The notes under the pieces: generated by a model
Told to the model about the DNA's origin: nothing
Seen by the model: the letters and a program-made list of their open reading frames with translations, nothing else
Databases searched by the model: none
NCBI GenBank assembly: GCA_002049455.2
Contig: KV918986.1
Span: 109,832-131,506 of the forward strand
Length of the DNA: 21,675 nt
Reading direction: 5' to 3'
Source: Porphyra umbilicalis
Lineage: Eukaryota; Rhodophyta; Bangiophyceae; Bangiales; Bangiaceae
Shown: in pieces, positions 1-12,100 of the stretch
Numbering within the stretch: the stretch's first letter is position 1
Layout of the letters: every line of letters starts with the position of its first letter
Position numbers and translations under genes: made by a program

Positions 1-25
1 AAAAACGCGACTTGCCAGCATTCTT

Positions 26-41
26 GCGGCCGCTCGGCCGC
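26..41. repeat. GC-only inverted repeat in each unit (unit 1 shown)
   Basis: GCGGCC at 26-31 is the reverse complement of GGCCGC at 36-41, with the loop GCTC between them. The pairing can be drawn as seven base pairs with a two-base loop. The same stretch is also a direct repeat, CGGCCGC at 27-33 and 35-41 separated by one T, so it could arise by slippage as easily as by selection for a hairpin. It recurs at the same place in every unit, including the variant ones. Confidence 0.75.
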
Positions 42-44
42 GGC

Positions 45-78
45 GCTTGCATGTCGAGCAGCTTGCACCGTGTCGACA
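45..78. repeat. Imperfect internal tandem duplication inside the monomer (unit 1 shown)
   Basis: Positions 45-60 read GCTTGCA-TGTCGA-GCA and positions 61-78 read GCTTGCA-CCG-TGTCGA-CA. The two adjacent blocks share a 7-base and a 6-base core and differ mainly by a three-base insertion (CCG). The motif CTTGC also occurs at 11 and 23. This suggests that the monomer grew from shorter repeats, although short matches in GC-rich DNA can also arise by chance. Confidence 0.5.
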
Positions 79-79
79 C
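70..79. repeat. 10-base perfect palindrome GTGTCGACAC in each unit (unit 1 shown)
   Basis: GTGTCGACAC equals its own reverse complement and contains the SalI site GTCGAC at 72-77. A palindrome of this size could be a binding site for a dimeric protein, but nothing else in the window identifies such a protein. It is unchanged in all units, including units 122-125. Confidence 0.7.
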
Positions 80-120
80 ATTGCCGTGAGCGTGGCAAAT
101 CGCGCAGCCACCGTGTATTG

Positions 121-133
121 GGCCGTCACGGCC
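121..133. repeat. 13-base inverted repeat GGCCGT-C-ACGGCC in each unit (unit 1 shown)
   Basis: GGCCGT at 121-126 and ACGGCC at 128-133 are exact reverse complements around a single C. The stretch overlaps a direct repeat of GGCCGTC (121-127 and 130-136). TCACGGC at 126-132 is also complementary to GCCGTGA at 83-89, giving an alternative long-range 7-bp pairing. The single-T deletion of unit 123 falls two bases beyond this element. Confidence 0.65.
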
Positions 134-148
134 GTCCCGCGCAAGTCC

Positions 149-167
149 GTAGACACCACCTGTCTAC
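149..167. repeat. Hairpin with 7-bp stem and 5-base loop in each unit (unit 1 shown)
   Basis: GTAGACA at 149-155 is the exact reverse complement of TGTCTAC at 161-167, with the loop CCACC. It is the best-formed single-stranded hairpin in the unit because its loop size is sterically comfortable. It is followed on the plus strand by an A-rich tract rather than a T-run, so it is not a bacterial-type intrinsic terminator in that direction. On the minus strand the T-rich tract lies upstream of the hairpin, which also does not fit a terminator. Confidence 0.75.
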
Positions 168-179
168 AGAAACCAAAAA
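168..179. repeat. A-rich tract once per unit, spanning the unit boundary (units 1/2 shown)
   Basis: The A3-CC-A5 stretch (170-172 and 175-179) is the only A-rich cluster in an otherwise GC-rich unit, apart from an AAA at 97-99. It therefore recurs once every 174 bases. Phased A-tracts can bend DNA and influence nucleosome positioning; that consequence is inference. The A5 run is the site of the one-base insertion in unit 122. Confidence 0.6.
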
Positions 180-3100
180 CGCGACTTGCCAGCATTCTTG
201 CGGCCGCTCGGCCGCGGCGCTTGCATGTCGAGCAGCTTGCACCGTGTCGACACATTGCCGTGAGCGTGGCAAATCGCGCAGCCACCGTGTATTGGGCCGT
301 CACGGCCGTCCCGCGCAAGTCCGTAGACACCACCTGTCTACAGAAACCAAAAACGCGACTTGCCAGCATTCTTGCGGCCGCTCGGCCGCGGCGCTTGCAT
401 GTCGAGCAGCTTGCACCGTGTCGACACATTGCCGTGAGCGTGGCAAATCGCGCAGCCACCGTGTATTGGGCCGTCACGGCCGTCCCGCGCAAGTCCGTAG
501 ACACCACCTGTCTACAGAAACCAAAAACGCGACTTGCCAGCATTCTTGCGGCCGCTCGGCCGCGGCGCTTGCATGTCGAGCAGCTTGCACCGTGTCGACA
601 CATTGCCGTGAGCGTGGCAAATCGCGCAGCCACCGTGTATTGGGCCGTCACGGCCGTCCCGCGCAAGTCCGTAGACACCACCTGTCTACAGAAACCAAAA
701 ACGCGACTTGCCAGCATTCTTGCGGCCGCTCGGCCGCGGCGCTTGCATGTCGAGCAGCTTGCACCGTGTCGACACATTGCCGTGAGCGTGGCAAATCGCG
801 CAGCCACCGTGTATTGGGCCGTCACGGCCGTCCCGCGCAAGTCCGTAGACACCACCTGTCTACAGAAACCAAAAACGCGACTTGCCAGCATTCTTGCGGC
901 CGCTCGGCCGCGGCGCTTGCATGTCGAGCAGCTTGCACCGTGTCGACACATTGCCGTGAGCGTGGCAAATCGCGCAGCCACCGTGTATTGGGCCGTCACG
1001 GCCGTCCCGCGCAAGTCCGTAGACACCACCTGTCTACAGAAACCAAAAACGCGACTTGCCAGCATTCTTGCGGCCGCTCGGCCGCGGCGCTTGCATGTCG
1101 AGCAGCTTGCACCGTGTCGACACATTGCCGTGAGCGTGGCAAATCGCGCAGCCACCGTGTATTGGGCCGTCACGGCCGTCCCGCGCAAGTCCGTAGACAC
1201 CACCTGTCTACAGAAACCAAAAACGCGACTTGCCAGCATTCTTGCGGCCGCTCGGCCGCGGCGCTTGCATGTCGAGCAGCTTGCACCGTGTCGACACATT
1301 GCCGTGAGCGTGGCAAATCGCGCAGCCACCGTGTATTGGGCCGTCACGGCCGTCCCGCGCAAGTCCGTAGACACCACCTGTCTACAGAAACCAAAAACGC
1401 GACTTGCCAGCATTCTTGCGGCCGCTCGGCCGCGGCGCTTGCATGTCGAGCAGCTTGCACCGTGTCGACACATTGCCGTGAGCGTGGCAAATCGCGCAGC
1501 CACCGTGTATTGGGCCGTCACGGCCGTCCCGCGCAAGTCCGTAGACACCACCTGTCTACAGAAACCAAAAACGCGACTTGCCAGCATTCTTGCGGCCGCT
1601 CGGCCGCGGCGCTTGCATGTCGAGCAGCTTGCACCGTGTCGACACATTGCCGTGAGCGTGGCAAATCGCGCAGCCACCGTGTATTGGGCCGTCACGGCCG
1701 TCCCGCGCAAGTCCGTAGACACCACCTGTCTACAGAAACCAAAAACGCGACTTGCCAGCATTCTTGCGGCCGCTCGGCCGCGGCGCTTGCATGTCGAGCA
1801 GCTTGCACCGTGTCGACACATTGCCGTGAGCGTGGCAAATCGCGCAGCCACCGTGTATTGGGCCGTCACGGCCGTCCCGCGCAAGTCCGTAGACACCACC
1901 TGTCTACAGAAACCAAAAACGCGACTTGCCAGCATTCTTGCGGCCGCTCGGCCGCGGCGCTTGCATGTCGAGCAGCTTGCACCGTGTCGACACATTGCCG
2001 TGAGCGTGGCAAATCGCGCAGCCACCGTGTATTGGGCCGTCACGGCCGTCCCGCGCAAGTCCGTAGACACCACCTGTCTACAGAAACCAAAAACGCGACT
2101 TGCCAGCATTCTTGCGGCCGCTCGGCCGCGGCGCTTGCATGTCGAGCAGCTTGCACCGTGTCGACACATTGCCGTGAGCGTGGCAAATCGCGCAGCCACC
2201 GTGTATTGGGCCGTCACGGCCGTCCCGCGCAAGTCCGTAGACACCACCTGTCTACAGAAACCAAAAACGCGACTTGCCAGCATTCTTGCGGCCGCTCGGC
2301 CGCGGCGCTTGCATGTCGAGCAGCTTGCACCGTGTCGACACATTGCCGTGAGCGTGGCAAATCGCGCAGCCACCGTGTATTGGGCCGTCACGGCCGTCCC
2401 GCGCAAGTCCGTAGACACCACCTGTCTACAGAAACCAAAAACGCGACTTGCCAGCATTCTTGCGGCCGCTCGGCCGCGGCGCTTGCATGTCGAGCAGCTT
2501 GCACCGTGTCGACACATTGCCGTGAGCGTGGCAAATCGCGCAGCCACCGTGTATTGGGCCGTCACGGCCGTCCCGCGCAAGTCCGTAGACACCACCTGTC
2601 TACAGAAACCAAAAACGCGACTTGCCAGCATTCTTGCGGCCGCTCGGCCGCGGCGCTTGCATGTCGAGCAGCTTGCACCGTGTCGACACATTGCCGTGAG
2701 CGTGGCAAATCGCGCAGCCACCGTGTATTGGGCCGTCACGGCCGTCCCGCGCAAGTCCGTAGACACCACCTGTCTACAGAAACCAAAAACGCGACTTGCC
2801 AGCATTCTTGCGGCCGCTCGGCCGCGGCGCTTGCATGTCGAGCAGCTTGCACCGTGTCGACACATTGCCGTGAGCGTGGCAAATCGCGCAGCCACCGTGT
2901 ATTGGGCCGTCACGGCCGTCCCGCGCAAGTCCGTAGACACCACCTGTCTACAGAAACCAAAAACGCGACTTGCCAGCATTCTTGCGGCCGCTCGGCCGCG
3001 GCGCTTGCATGTCGAGCAGCTTGCACCGTGTCGACACATTGCCGTGAGCGTGGCAAATCGCGCAGCCACCGTGTATTGGGCCGTCACGGCCGTCCCGCGC

Positions 3101-6100
3101 AAGTCCGTAGACACCACCTGTCTACAGAAACCAAAAACGCGACTTGCCAGCATTCTTGCGGCCGCTCGGCCGCGGCGCTTGCATGTCGAGCAGCTTGCAC
3201 CGTGTCGACACATTGCCGTGAGCGTGGCAAATCGCGCAGCCACCGTGTATTGGGCCGTCACGGCCGTCCCGCGCAAGTCCGTAGACACCACCTGTCTACA
3301 GAAACCAAAAACGCGACTTGCCAGCATTCTTGCGGCCGCTCGGCCGCGGCGCTTGCATGTCGAGCAGCTTGCACCGTGTCGACACATTGCCGTGAGCGTG
3401 GCAAATCGCGCAGCCACCGTGTATTGGGCCGTCACGGCCGTCCCGCGCAAGTCCGTAGACACCACCTGTCTACAGAAACCAAAAACGCGACTTGCCAGCA
3501 TTCTTGCGGCCGCTCGGCCGCGGCGCTTGCATGTCGAGCAGCTTGCACCGTGTCGACACATTGCCGTGAGCGTGGCAAATCGCGCAGCCACCGTGTATTG
3601 GGCCGTCACGGCCGTCCCGCGCAAGTCCGTAGACACCACCTGTCTACAGAAACCAAAAACGCGACTTGCCAGCATTCTTGCGGCCGCTCGGCCGCGGCGC
3701 TTGCATGTCGAGCAGCTTGCACCGTGTCGACACATTGCCGTGAGCGTGGCAAATCGCGCAGCCACCGTGTATTGGGCCGTCACGGCCGTCCCGCGCAAGT
3801 CCGTAGACACCACCTGTCTACAGAAACCAAAAACGCGACTTGCCAGCATTCTTGCGGCCGCTCGGCCGCGGCGCTTGCATGTCGAGCAGCTTGCACCGTG
3901 TCGACACATTGCCGTGAGCGTGGCAAATCGCGCAGCCACCGTGTATTGGGCCGTCACGGCCGTCCCGCGCAAGTCCGTAGACACCACCTGTCTACAGAAA
4001 CCAAAAACGCGACTTGCCAGCATTCTTGCGGCCGCTCGGCCGCGGCGCTTGCATGTCGAGCAGCTTGCACCGTGTCGACACATTGCCGTGAGCGTGGCAA
4101 ATCGCGCAGCCACCGTGTATTGGGCCGTCACGGCCGTCCCGCGCAAGTCCGTAGACACCACCTGTCTACAGAAACCAAAAACGCGACTTGCCAGCATTCT
4201 TGCGGCCGCTCGGCCGCGGCGCTTGCATGTCGAGCAGCTTGCACCGTGTCGACACATTGCCGTGAGCGTGGCAAATCGCGCAGCCACCGTGTATTGGGCC
4301 GTCACGGCCGTCCCGCGCAAGTCCGTAGACACCACCTGTCTACAGAAACCAAAAACGCGACTTGCCAGCATTCTTGCGGCCGCTCGGCCGCGGCGCTTGC
4401 ATGTCGAGCAGCTTGCACCGTGTCGACACATTGCCGTGAGCGTGGCAAATCGCGCAGCCACCGTGTATTGGGCCGTCACGGCCGTCCCGCGCAAGTCCGT
4501 AGACACCACCTGTCTACAGAAACCAAAAACGCGACTTGCCAGCATTCTTGCGGCCGCTCGGCCGCGGCGCTTGCATGTCGAGCAGCTTGCACCGTGTCGA
4601 CACATTGCCGTGAGCGTGGCAAATCGCGCAGCCACCGTGTATTGGGCCGTCACGGCCGTCCCGCGCAAGTCCGTAGACACCACCTGTCTACAGAAACCAA
4701 AAACGCGACTTGCCAGCATTCTTGCGGCCGCTCGGCCGCGGCGCTTGCATGTCGAGCAGCTTGCACCGTGTCGACACATTGCCGTGAGCGTGGCAAATCG
4801 CGCAGCCACCGTGTATTGGGCCGTCACGGCCGTCCCGCGCAAGTCCGTAGACACCACCTGTCTACAGAAACCAAAAACGCGACTTGCCAGCATTCTTGCG
4901 GCCGCTCGGCCGCGGCGCTTGCATGTCGAGCAGCTTGCACCGTGTCGACACATTGCCGTGAGCGTGGCAAATCGCGCAGCCACCGTGTATTGGGCCGTCA
5001 CGGCCGTCCCGCGCAAGTCCGTAGACACCACCTGTCTACAGAAACCAAAAACGCGACTTGCCAGCATTCTTGCGGCCGCTCGGCCGCGGCGCTTGCATGT
5101 CGAGCAGCTTGCACCGTGTCGACACATTGCCGTGAGCGTGGCAAATCGCGCAGCCACCGTGTATTGGGCCGTCACGGCCGTCCCGCGCAAGTCCGTAGAC
5201 ACCACCTGTCTACAGAAACCAAAAACGCGACTTGCCAGCATTCTTGCGGCCGCTCGGCCGCGGCGCTTGCATGTCGAGCAGCTTGCACCGTGTCGACACA
5301 TTGCCGTGAGCGTGGCAAATCGCGCAGCCACCGTGTATTGGGCCGTCACGGCCGTCCCGCGCAAGTCCGTAGACACCACCTGTCTACAGAAACCAAAAAC
5401 GCGACTTGCCAGCATTCTTGCGGCCGCTCGGCCGCGGCGCTTGCATGTCGAGCAGCTTGCACCGTGTCGACACATTGCCGTGAGCGTGGCAAATCGCGCA
5501 GCCACCGTGTATTGGGCCGTCACGGCCGTCCCGCGCAAGTCCGTAGACACCACCTGTCTACAGAAACCAAAAACGCGACTTGCCAGCATTCTTGCGGCCG
5601 CTCGGCCGCGGCGCTTGCATGTCGAGCAGCTTGCACCGTGTCGACACATTGCCGTGAGCGTGGCAAATCGCGCAGCCACCGTGTATTGGGCCGTCACGGC
5701 CGTCCCGCGCAAGTCCGTAGACACCACCTGTCTACAGAAACCAAAAACGCGACTTGCCAGCATTCTTGCGGCCGCTCGGCCGCGGCGCTTGCATGTCGAG
5801 CAGCTTGCACCGTGTCGACACATTGCCGTGAGCGTGGCAAATCGCGCAGCCACCGTGTATTGGGCCGTCACGGCCGTCCCGCGCAAGTCCGTAGACACCA
5901 CCTGTCTACAGAAACCAAAAACGCGACTTGCCAGCATTCTTGCGGCCGCTCGGCCGCGGCGCTTGCATGTCGAGCAGCTTGCACCGTGTCGACACATTGC
6001 CGTGAGCGTGGCAAATCGCGCAGCCACCGTGTATTGGGCCGTCACGGCCGTCCCGCGCAAGTCCGTAGACACCACCTGTCTACAGAAACCAAAAACGCGA

Positions 6101-9100
6101 CTTGCCAGCATTCTTGCGGCCGCTCGGCCGCGGCGCTTGCATGTCGAGCAGCTTGCACCGTGTCGACACATTGCCGTGAGCGTGGCAAATCGCGCAGCCA
6201 CCGTGTATTGGGCCGTCACGGCCGTCCCGCGCAAGTCCGTAGACACCACCTGTCTACAGAAACCAAAAACGCGACTTGCCAGCATTCTTGCGGCCGCTCG
6301 GCCGCGGCGCTTGCATGTCGAGCAGCTTGCACCGTGTCGACACATTGCCGTGAGCGTGGCAAATCGCGCAGCCACCGTGTATTGGGCCGTCACGGCCGTC
6401 CCGCGCAAGTCCGTAGACACCACCTGTCTACAGAAACCAAAAACGCGACTTGCCAGCATTCTTGCGGCCGCTCGGCCGCGGCGCTTGCATGTCGAGCAGC
6501 TTGCACCGTGTCGACACATTGCCGTGAGCGTGGCAAATCGCGCAGCCACCGTGTATTGGGCCGTCACGGCCGTCCCGCGCAAGTCCGTAGACACCACCTG
6601 TCTACAGAAACCAAAAACGCGACTTGCCAGCATTCTTGCGGCCGCTCGGCCGCGGCGCTTGCATGTCGAGCAGCTTGCACCGTGTCGACACATTGCCGTG
6701 AGCGTGGCAAATCGCGCAGCCACCGTGTATTGGGCCGTCACGGCCGTCCCGCGCAAGTCCGTAGACACCACCTGTCTACAGAAACCAAAAACGCGACTTG
6801 CCAGCATTCTTGCGGCCGCTCGGCCGCGGCGCTTGCATGTCGAGCAGCTTGCACCGTGTCGACACATTGCCGTGAGCGTGGCAAATCGCGCAGCCACCGT
6901 GTATTGGGCCGTCACGGCCGTCCCGCGCAAGTCCGTAGACACCACCTGTCTACAGAAACCAAAAACGCGACTTGCCAGCATTCTTGCGGCCGCTCGGCCG
7001 CGGCGCTTGCATGTCGAGCAGCTTGCACCGTGTCGACACATTGCCGTGAGCGTGGCAAATCGCGCAGCCACCGTGTATTGGGCCGTCACGGCCGTCCCGC
7101 GCAAGTCCGTAGACACCACCTGTCTACAGAAACCAAAAACGCGACTTGCCAGCATTCTTGCGGCCGCTCGGCCGCGGCGCTTGCATGTCGAGCAGCTTGC
7201 ACCGTGTCGACACATTGCCGTGAGCGTGGCAAATCGCGCAGCCACCGTGTATTGGGCCGTCACGGCCGTCCCGCGCAAGTCCGTAGACACCACCTGTCTA
7301 CAGAAACCAAAAACGCGACTTGCCAGCATTCTTGCGGCCGCTCGGCCGCGGCGCTTGCATGTCGAGCAGCTTGCACCGTGTCGACACATTGCCGTGAGCG
7401 TGGCAAATCGCGCAGCCACCGTGTATTGGGCCGTCACGGCCGTCCCGCGCAAGTCCGTAGACACCACCTGTCTACAGAAACCAAAAACGCGACTTGCCAG
7501 CATTCTTGCGGCCGCTCGGCCGCGGCGCTTGCATGTCGAGCAGCTTGCACCGTGTCGACACATTGCCGTGAGCGTGGCAAATCGCGCAGCCACCGTGTAT
7601 TGGGCCGTCACGGCCGTCCCGCGCAAGTCCGTAGACACCACCTGTCTACAGAAACCAAAAACGCGACTTGCCAGCATTCTTGCGGCCGCTCGGCCGCGGC
7701 GCTTGCATGTCGAGCAGCTTGCACCGTGTCGACACATTGCCGTGAGCGTGGCAAATCGCGCAGCCACCGTGTATTGGGCCGTCACGGCCGTCCCGCGCAA
7801 GTCCGTAGACACCACCTGTCTACAGAAACCAAAAACGCGACTTGCCAGCATTCTTGCGGCCGCTCGGCCGCGGCGCTTGCATGTCGAGCAGCTTGCACCG
7901 TGTCGACACATTGCCGTGAGCGTGGCAAATCGCGCAGCCACCGTGTATTGGGCCGTCACGGCCGTCCCGCGCAAGTCCGTAGACACCACCTGTCTACAGA
8001 AACCAAAAACGCGACTTGCCAGCATTCTTGCGGCCGCTCGGCCGCGGCGCTTGCATGTCGAGCAGCTTGCACCGTGTCGACACATTGCCGTGAGCGTGGC
8101 AAATCGCGCAGCCACCGTGTATTGGGCCGTCACGGCCGTCCCGCGCAAGTCCGTAGACACCACCTGTCTACAGAAACCAAAAACGCGACTTGCCAGCATT
8201 CTTGCGGCCGCTCGGCCGCGGCGCTTGCATGTCGAGCAGCTTGCACCGTGTCGACACATTGCCGTGAGCGTGGCAAATCGCGCAGCCACCGTGTATTGGG
8301 CCGTCACGGCCGTCCCGCGCAAGTCCGTAGACACCACCTGTCTACAGAAACCAAAAACGCGACTTGCCAGCATTCTTGCGGCCGCTCGGCCGCGGCGCTT
8401 GCATGTCGAGCAGCTTGCACCGTGTCGACACATTGCCGTGAGCGTGGCAAATCGCGCAGCCACCGTGTATTGGGCCGTCACGGCCGTCCCGCGCAAGTCC
8501 GTAGACACCACCTGTCTACAGAAACCAAAAACGCGACTTGCCAGCATTCTTGCGGCCGCTCGGCCGCGGCGCTTGCATGTCGAGCAGCTTGCACCGTGTC
8601 GACACATTGCCGTGAGCGTGGCAAATCGCGCAGCCACCGTGTATTGGGCCGTCACGGCCGTCCCGCGCAAGTCCGTAGACACCACCTGTCTACAGAAACC
8701 AAAAACGCGACTTGCCAGCATTCTTGCGGCCGCTCGGCCGCGGCGCTTGCATGTCGAGCAGCTTGCACCGTGTCGACACATTGCCGTGAGCGTGGCAAAT
8801 CGCGCAGCCACCGTGTATTGGGCCGTCACGGCCGTCCCGCGCAAGTCCGTAGACACCACCTGTCTACAGAAACCAAAAACGCGACTTGCCAGCATTCTTG
8901 CGGCCGCTCGGCCGCGGCGCTTGCATGTCGAGCAGCTTGCACCGTGTCGACACATTGCCGTGAGCGTGGCAAATCGCGCAGCCACCGTGTATTGGGCCGT
9001 CACGGCCGTCCCGCGCAAGTCCGTAGACACCACCTGTCTACAGAAACCAAAAACGCGACTTGCCAGCATTCTTGCGGCCGCTCGGCCGCGGCGCTTGCAT

Positions 9101-12100
9101 GTCGAGCAGCTTGCACCGTGTCGACACATTGCCGTGAGCGTGGCAAATCGCGCAGCCACCGTGTATTGGGCCGTCACGGCCGTCCCGCGCAAGTCCGTAG
9201 ACACCACCTGTCTACAGAAACCAAAAACGCGACTTGCCAGCATTCTTGCGGCCGCTCGGCCGCGGCGCTTGCATGTCGAGCAGCTTGCACCGTGTCGACA
9301 CATTGCCGTGAGCGTGGCAAATCGCGCAGCCACCGTGTATTGGGCCGTCACGGCCGTCCCGCGCAAGTCCGTAGACACCACCTGTCTACAGAAACCAAAA
9401 ACGCGACTTGCCAGCATTCTTGCGGCCGCTCGGCCGCGGCGCTTGCATGTCGAGCAGCTTGCACCGTGTCGACACATTGCCGTGAGCGTGGCAAATCGCG
9501 CAGCCACCGTGTATTGGGCCGTCACGGCCGTCCCGCGCAAGTCCGTAGACACCACCTGTCTACAGAAACCAAAAACGCGACTTGCCAGCATTCTTGCGGC
9601 CGCTCGGCCGCGGCGCTTGCATGTCGAGCAGCTTGCACCGTGTCGACACATTGCCGTGAGCGTGGCAAATCGCGCAGCCACCGTGTATTGGGCCGTCACG
9701 GCCGTCCCGCGCAAGTCCGTAGACACCACCTGTCTACAGAAACCAAAAACGCGACTTGCCAGCATTCTTGCGGCCGCTCGGCCGCGGCGCTTGCATGTCG
9801 AGCAGCTTGCACCGTGTCGACACATTGCCGTGAGCGTGGCAAATCGCGCAGCCACCGTGTATTGGGCCGTCACGGCCGTCCCGCGCAAGTCCGTAGACAC
9901 CACCTGTCTACAGAAACCAAAAACGCGACTTGCCAGCATTCTTGCGGCCGCTCGGCCGCGGCGCTTGCATGTCGAGCAGCTTGCACCGTGTCGACACATT
10001 GCCGTGAGCGTGGCAAATCGCGCAGCCACCGTGTATTGGGCCGTCACGGCCGTCCCGCGCAAGTCCGTAGACACCACCTGTCTACAGAAACCAAAAACGC
10101 GACTTGCCAGCATTCTTGCGGCCGCTCGGCCGCGGCGCTTGCATGTCGAGCAGCTTGCACCGTGTCGACACATTGCCGTGAGCGTGGCAAATCGCGCAGC
10201 CACCGTGTATTGGGCCGTCACGGCCGTCCCGCGCAAGTCCGTAGACACCACCTGTCTACAGAAACCAAAAACGCGACTTGCCAGCATTCTTGCGGCCGCT
10301 CGGCCGCGGCGCTTGCATGTCGAGCAGCTTGCACCGTGTCGACACATTGCCGTGAGCGTGGCAAATCGCGCAGCCACCGTGTATTGGGCCGTCACGGCCG
10401 TCCCGCGCAAGTCCGTAGACACCACCTGTCTACAGAAACCAAAAACGCGACTTGCCAGCATTCTTGCGGCCGCTCGGCCGCGGCGCTTGCATGTCGAGCA
10501 GCTTGCACCGTGTCGACACATTGCCGTGAGCGTGGCAAATCGCGCAGCCACCGTGTATTGGGCCGTCACGGCCGTCCCGCGCAAGTCCGTAGACACCACC
10601 TGTCTACAGAAACCAAAAACGCGACTTGCCAGCATTCTTGCGGCCGCTCGGCCGCGGCGCTTGCATGTCGAGCAGCTTGCACCGTGTCGACACATTGCCG
10701 TGAGCGTGGCAAATCGCGCAGCCACCGTGTATTGGGCCGTCACGGCCGTCCCGCGCAAGTCCGTAGACACCACCTGTCTACAGAAACCAAAAACGCGACT
10801 TGCCAGCATTCTTGCGGCCGCTCGGCCGCGGCGCTTGCATGTCGAGCAGCTTGCACCGTGTCGACACATTGCCGTGAGCGTGGCAAATCGCGCAGCCACC
10901 GTGTATTGGGCCGTCACGGCCGTCCCGCGCAAGTCCGTAGACACCACCTGTCTACAGAAACCAAAAACGCGACTTGCCAGCATTCTTGCGGCCGCTCGGC
11001 CGCGGCGCTTGCATGTCGAGCAGCTTGCACCGTGTCGACACATTGCCGTGAGCGTGGCAAATCGCGCAGCCACCGTGTATTGGGCCGTCACGGCCGTCCC
11101 GCGCAAGTCCGTAGACACCACCTGTCTACAGAAACCAAAAACGCGACTTGCCAGCATTCTTGCGGCCGCTCGGCCGCGGCGCTTGCATGTCGAGCAGCTT
11201 GCACCGTGTCGACACATTGCCGTGAGCGTGGCAAATCGCGCAGCCACCGTGTATTGGGCCGTCACGGCCGTCCCGCGCAAGTCCGTAGACACCACCTGTC
11301 TACAGAAACCAAAAACGCGACTTGCCAGCATTCTTGCGGCCGCTCGGCCGCGGCGCTTGCATGTCGAGCAGCTTGCACCGTGTCGACACATTGCCGTGAG
11401 CGTGGCAAATCGCGCAGCCACCGTGTATTGGGCCGTCACGGCCGTCCCGCGCAAGTCCGTAGACACCACCTGTCTACAGAAACCAAAAACGCGACTTGCC
11501 AGCATTCTTGCGGCCGCTCGGCCGCGGCGCTTGCATGTCGAGCAGCTTGCACCGTGTCGACACATTGCCGTGAGCGTGGCAAATCGCGCAGCCACCGTGT
11601 ATTGGGCCGTCACGGCCGTCCCGCGCAAGTCCGTAGACACCACCTGTCTACAGAAACCAAAAACGCGACTTGCCAGCATTCTTGCGGCCGCTCGGCCGCG
11701 GCGCTTGCATGTCGAGCAGCTTGCACCGTGTCGACACATTGCCGTGAGCGTGGCAAATCGCGCAGCCACCGTGTATTGGGCCGTCACGGCCGTCCCGCGC
11801 AAGTCCGTAGACACCACCTGTCTACAGAAACCAAAAACGCGACTTGCCAGCATTCTTGCGGCCGCTCGGCCGCGGCGCTTGCATGTCGAGCAGCTTGCAC
11901 CGTGTCGACACATTGCCGTGAGCGTGGCAAATCGCGCAGCCACCGTGTATTGGGCCGTCACGGCCGTCCCGCGCAAGTCCGTAGACACCACCTGTCTACA
12001 GAAACCAAAAACGCGACTTGCCAGCATTCTTGCGGCCGCTCGGCCGCGGCGCTTGCATGTCGAGCAGCTTGCACCGTGTCGACACATTGCCGTGAGCGTG

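Larger units (their letters stand above)
66..145. repeat. Degenerate internal direct repeat of about 40 bp inside the monomer (unit 1 shown)
   Basis: CACCGTGT occurs at 66-73 and again at 109-116. Each copy is followed by ATTG and CCGT in the same order (80-87 and 117-126), and then by CGCGCAG at 101-107 or CGCGCAAG at 138-145. Aligned with gaps, the halves 66-107 and 109-145 look like an old duplication. The order of shared blocks is seen in the sequence; common ancestry is inference. Confidence 0.4.
1..174. repeat. Reference monomer (unit 1) of the 174-bp satellite
   Basis: This is unit 1, with the phase set arbitrarily at the A5 run that opens the window. Composition is 34 A, 60 C, 49 G and 31 T (62.6% G+C), with 22 CpG against about 17 expected. 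Landmarks in order: A5 run 1-5; NotI site GCGGCCGC 26-33; SacII site CCGCGG 38-43; SalI site GTCGAC 72-77 inside a 10-base palindrome; GGCCGT/ACGGCC inverted repeat 121-133; hairpin 149-167; A-rich tract from 168 into the next unit. The unit has only four stop triplets over both strands: TGA at 87 and TAG at 150 on plus, and the complements of TGA at 126-128 and of TAG at 164-166 on minus. Three of the six frames are therefore open through the unit. Confidence 0.97.

Noticed and set aside
93..104. Possible RNA polymerase III A-box (TGGCAAATCGCG), which could mark a tRNA-like or SINE-derived repeat
   Set aside because: Several A-box positions mismatch and no B-box (GGTTCGA-like) sequence occurs in the unit on either strand.
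160..173. Hammerhead ribozyme core suggested by CTG followed shortly by GAAAC
   Set aside because: The conserved CUGANGA box is not present (the bases read CTGTCTA) and the required three-stem layout cannot be drawn around it.
1..174. CENP-B box, telomeric repeat or 5S rRNA gene inside the monomer
   Set aside because: I find no match to the essential TTCG....A..CGGG pattern on either strand, no TTAGGG-type repeat, and no 5S internal control region.
149..179. Rho-independent transcription terminator
   Set aside because: The hairpin is followed by A residues, not T residues, on the plus strand. On the minus strand the T-rich tract precedes the stem.
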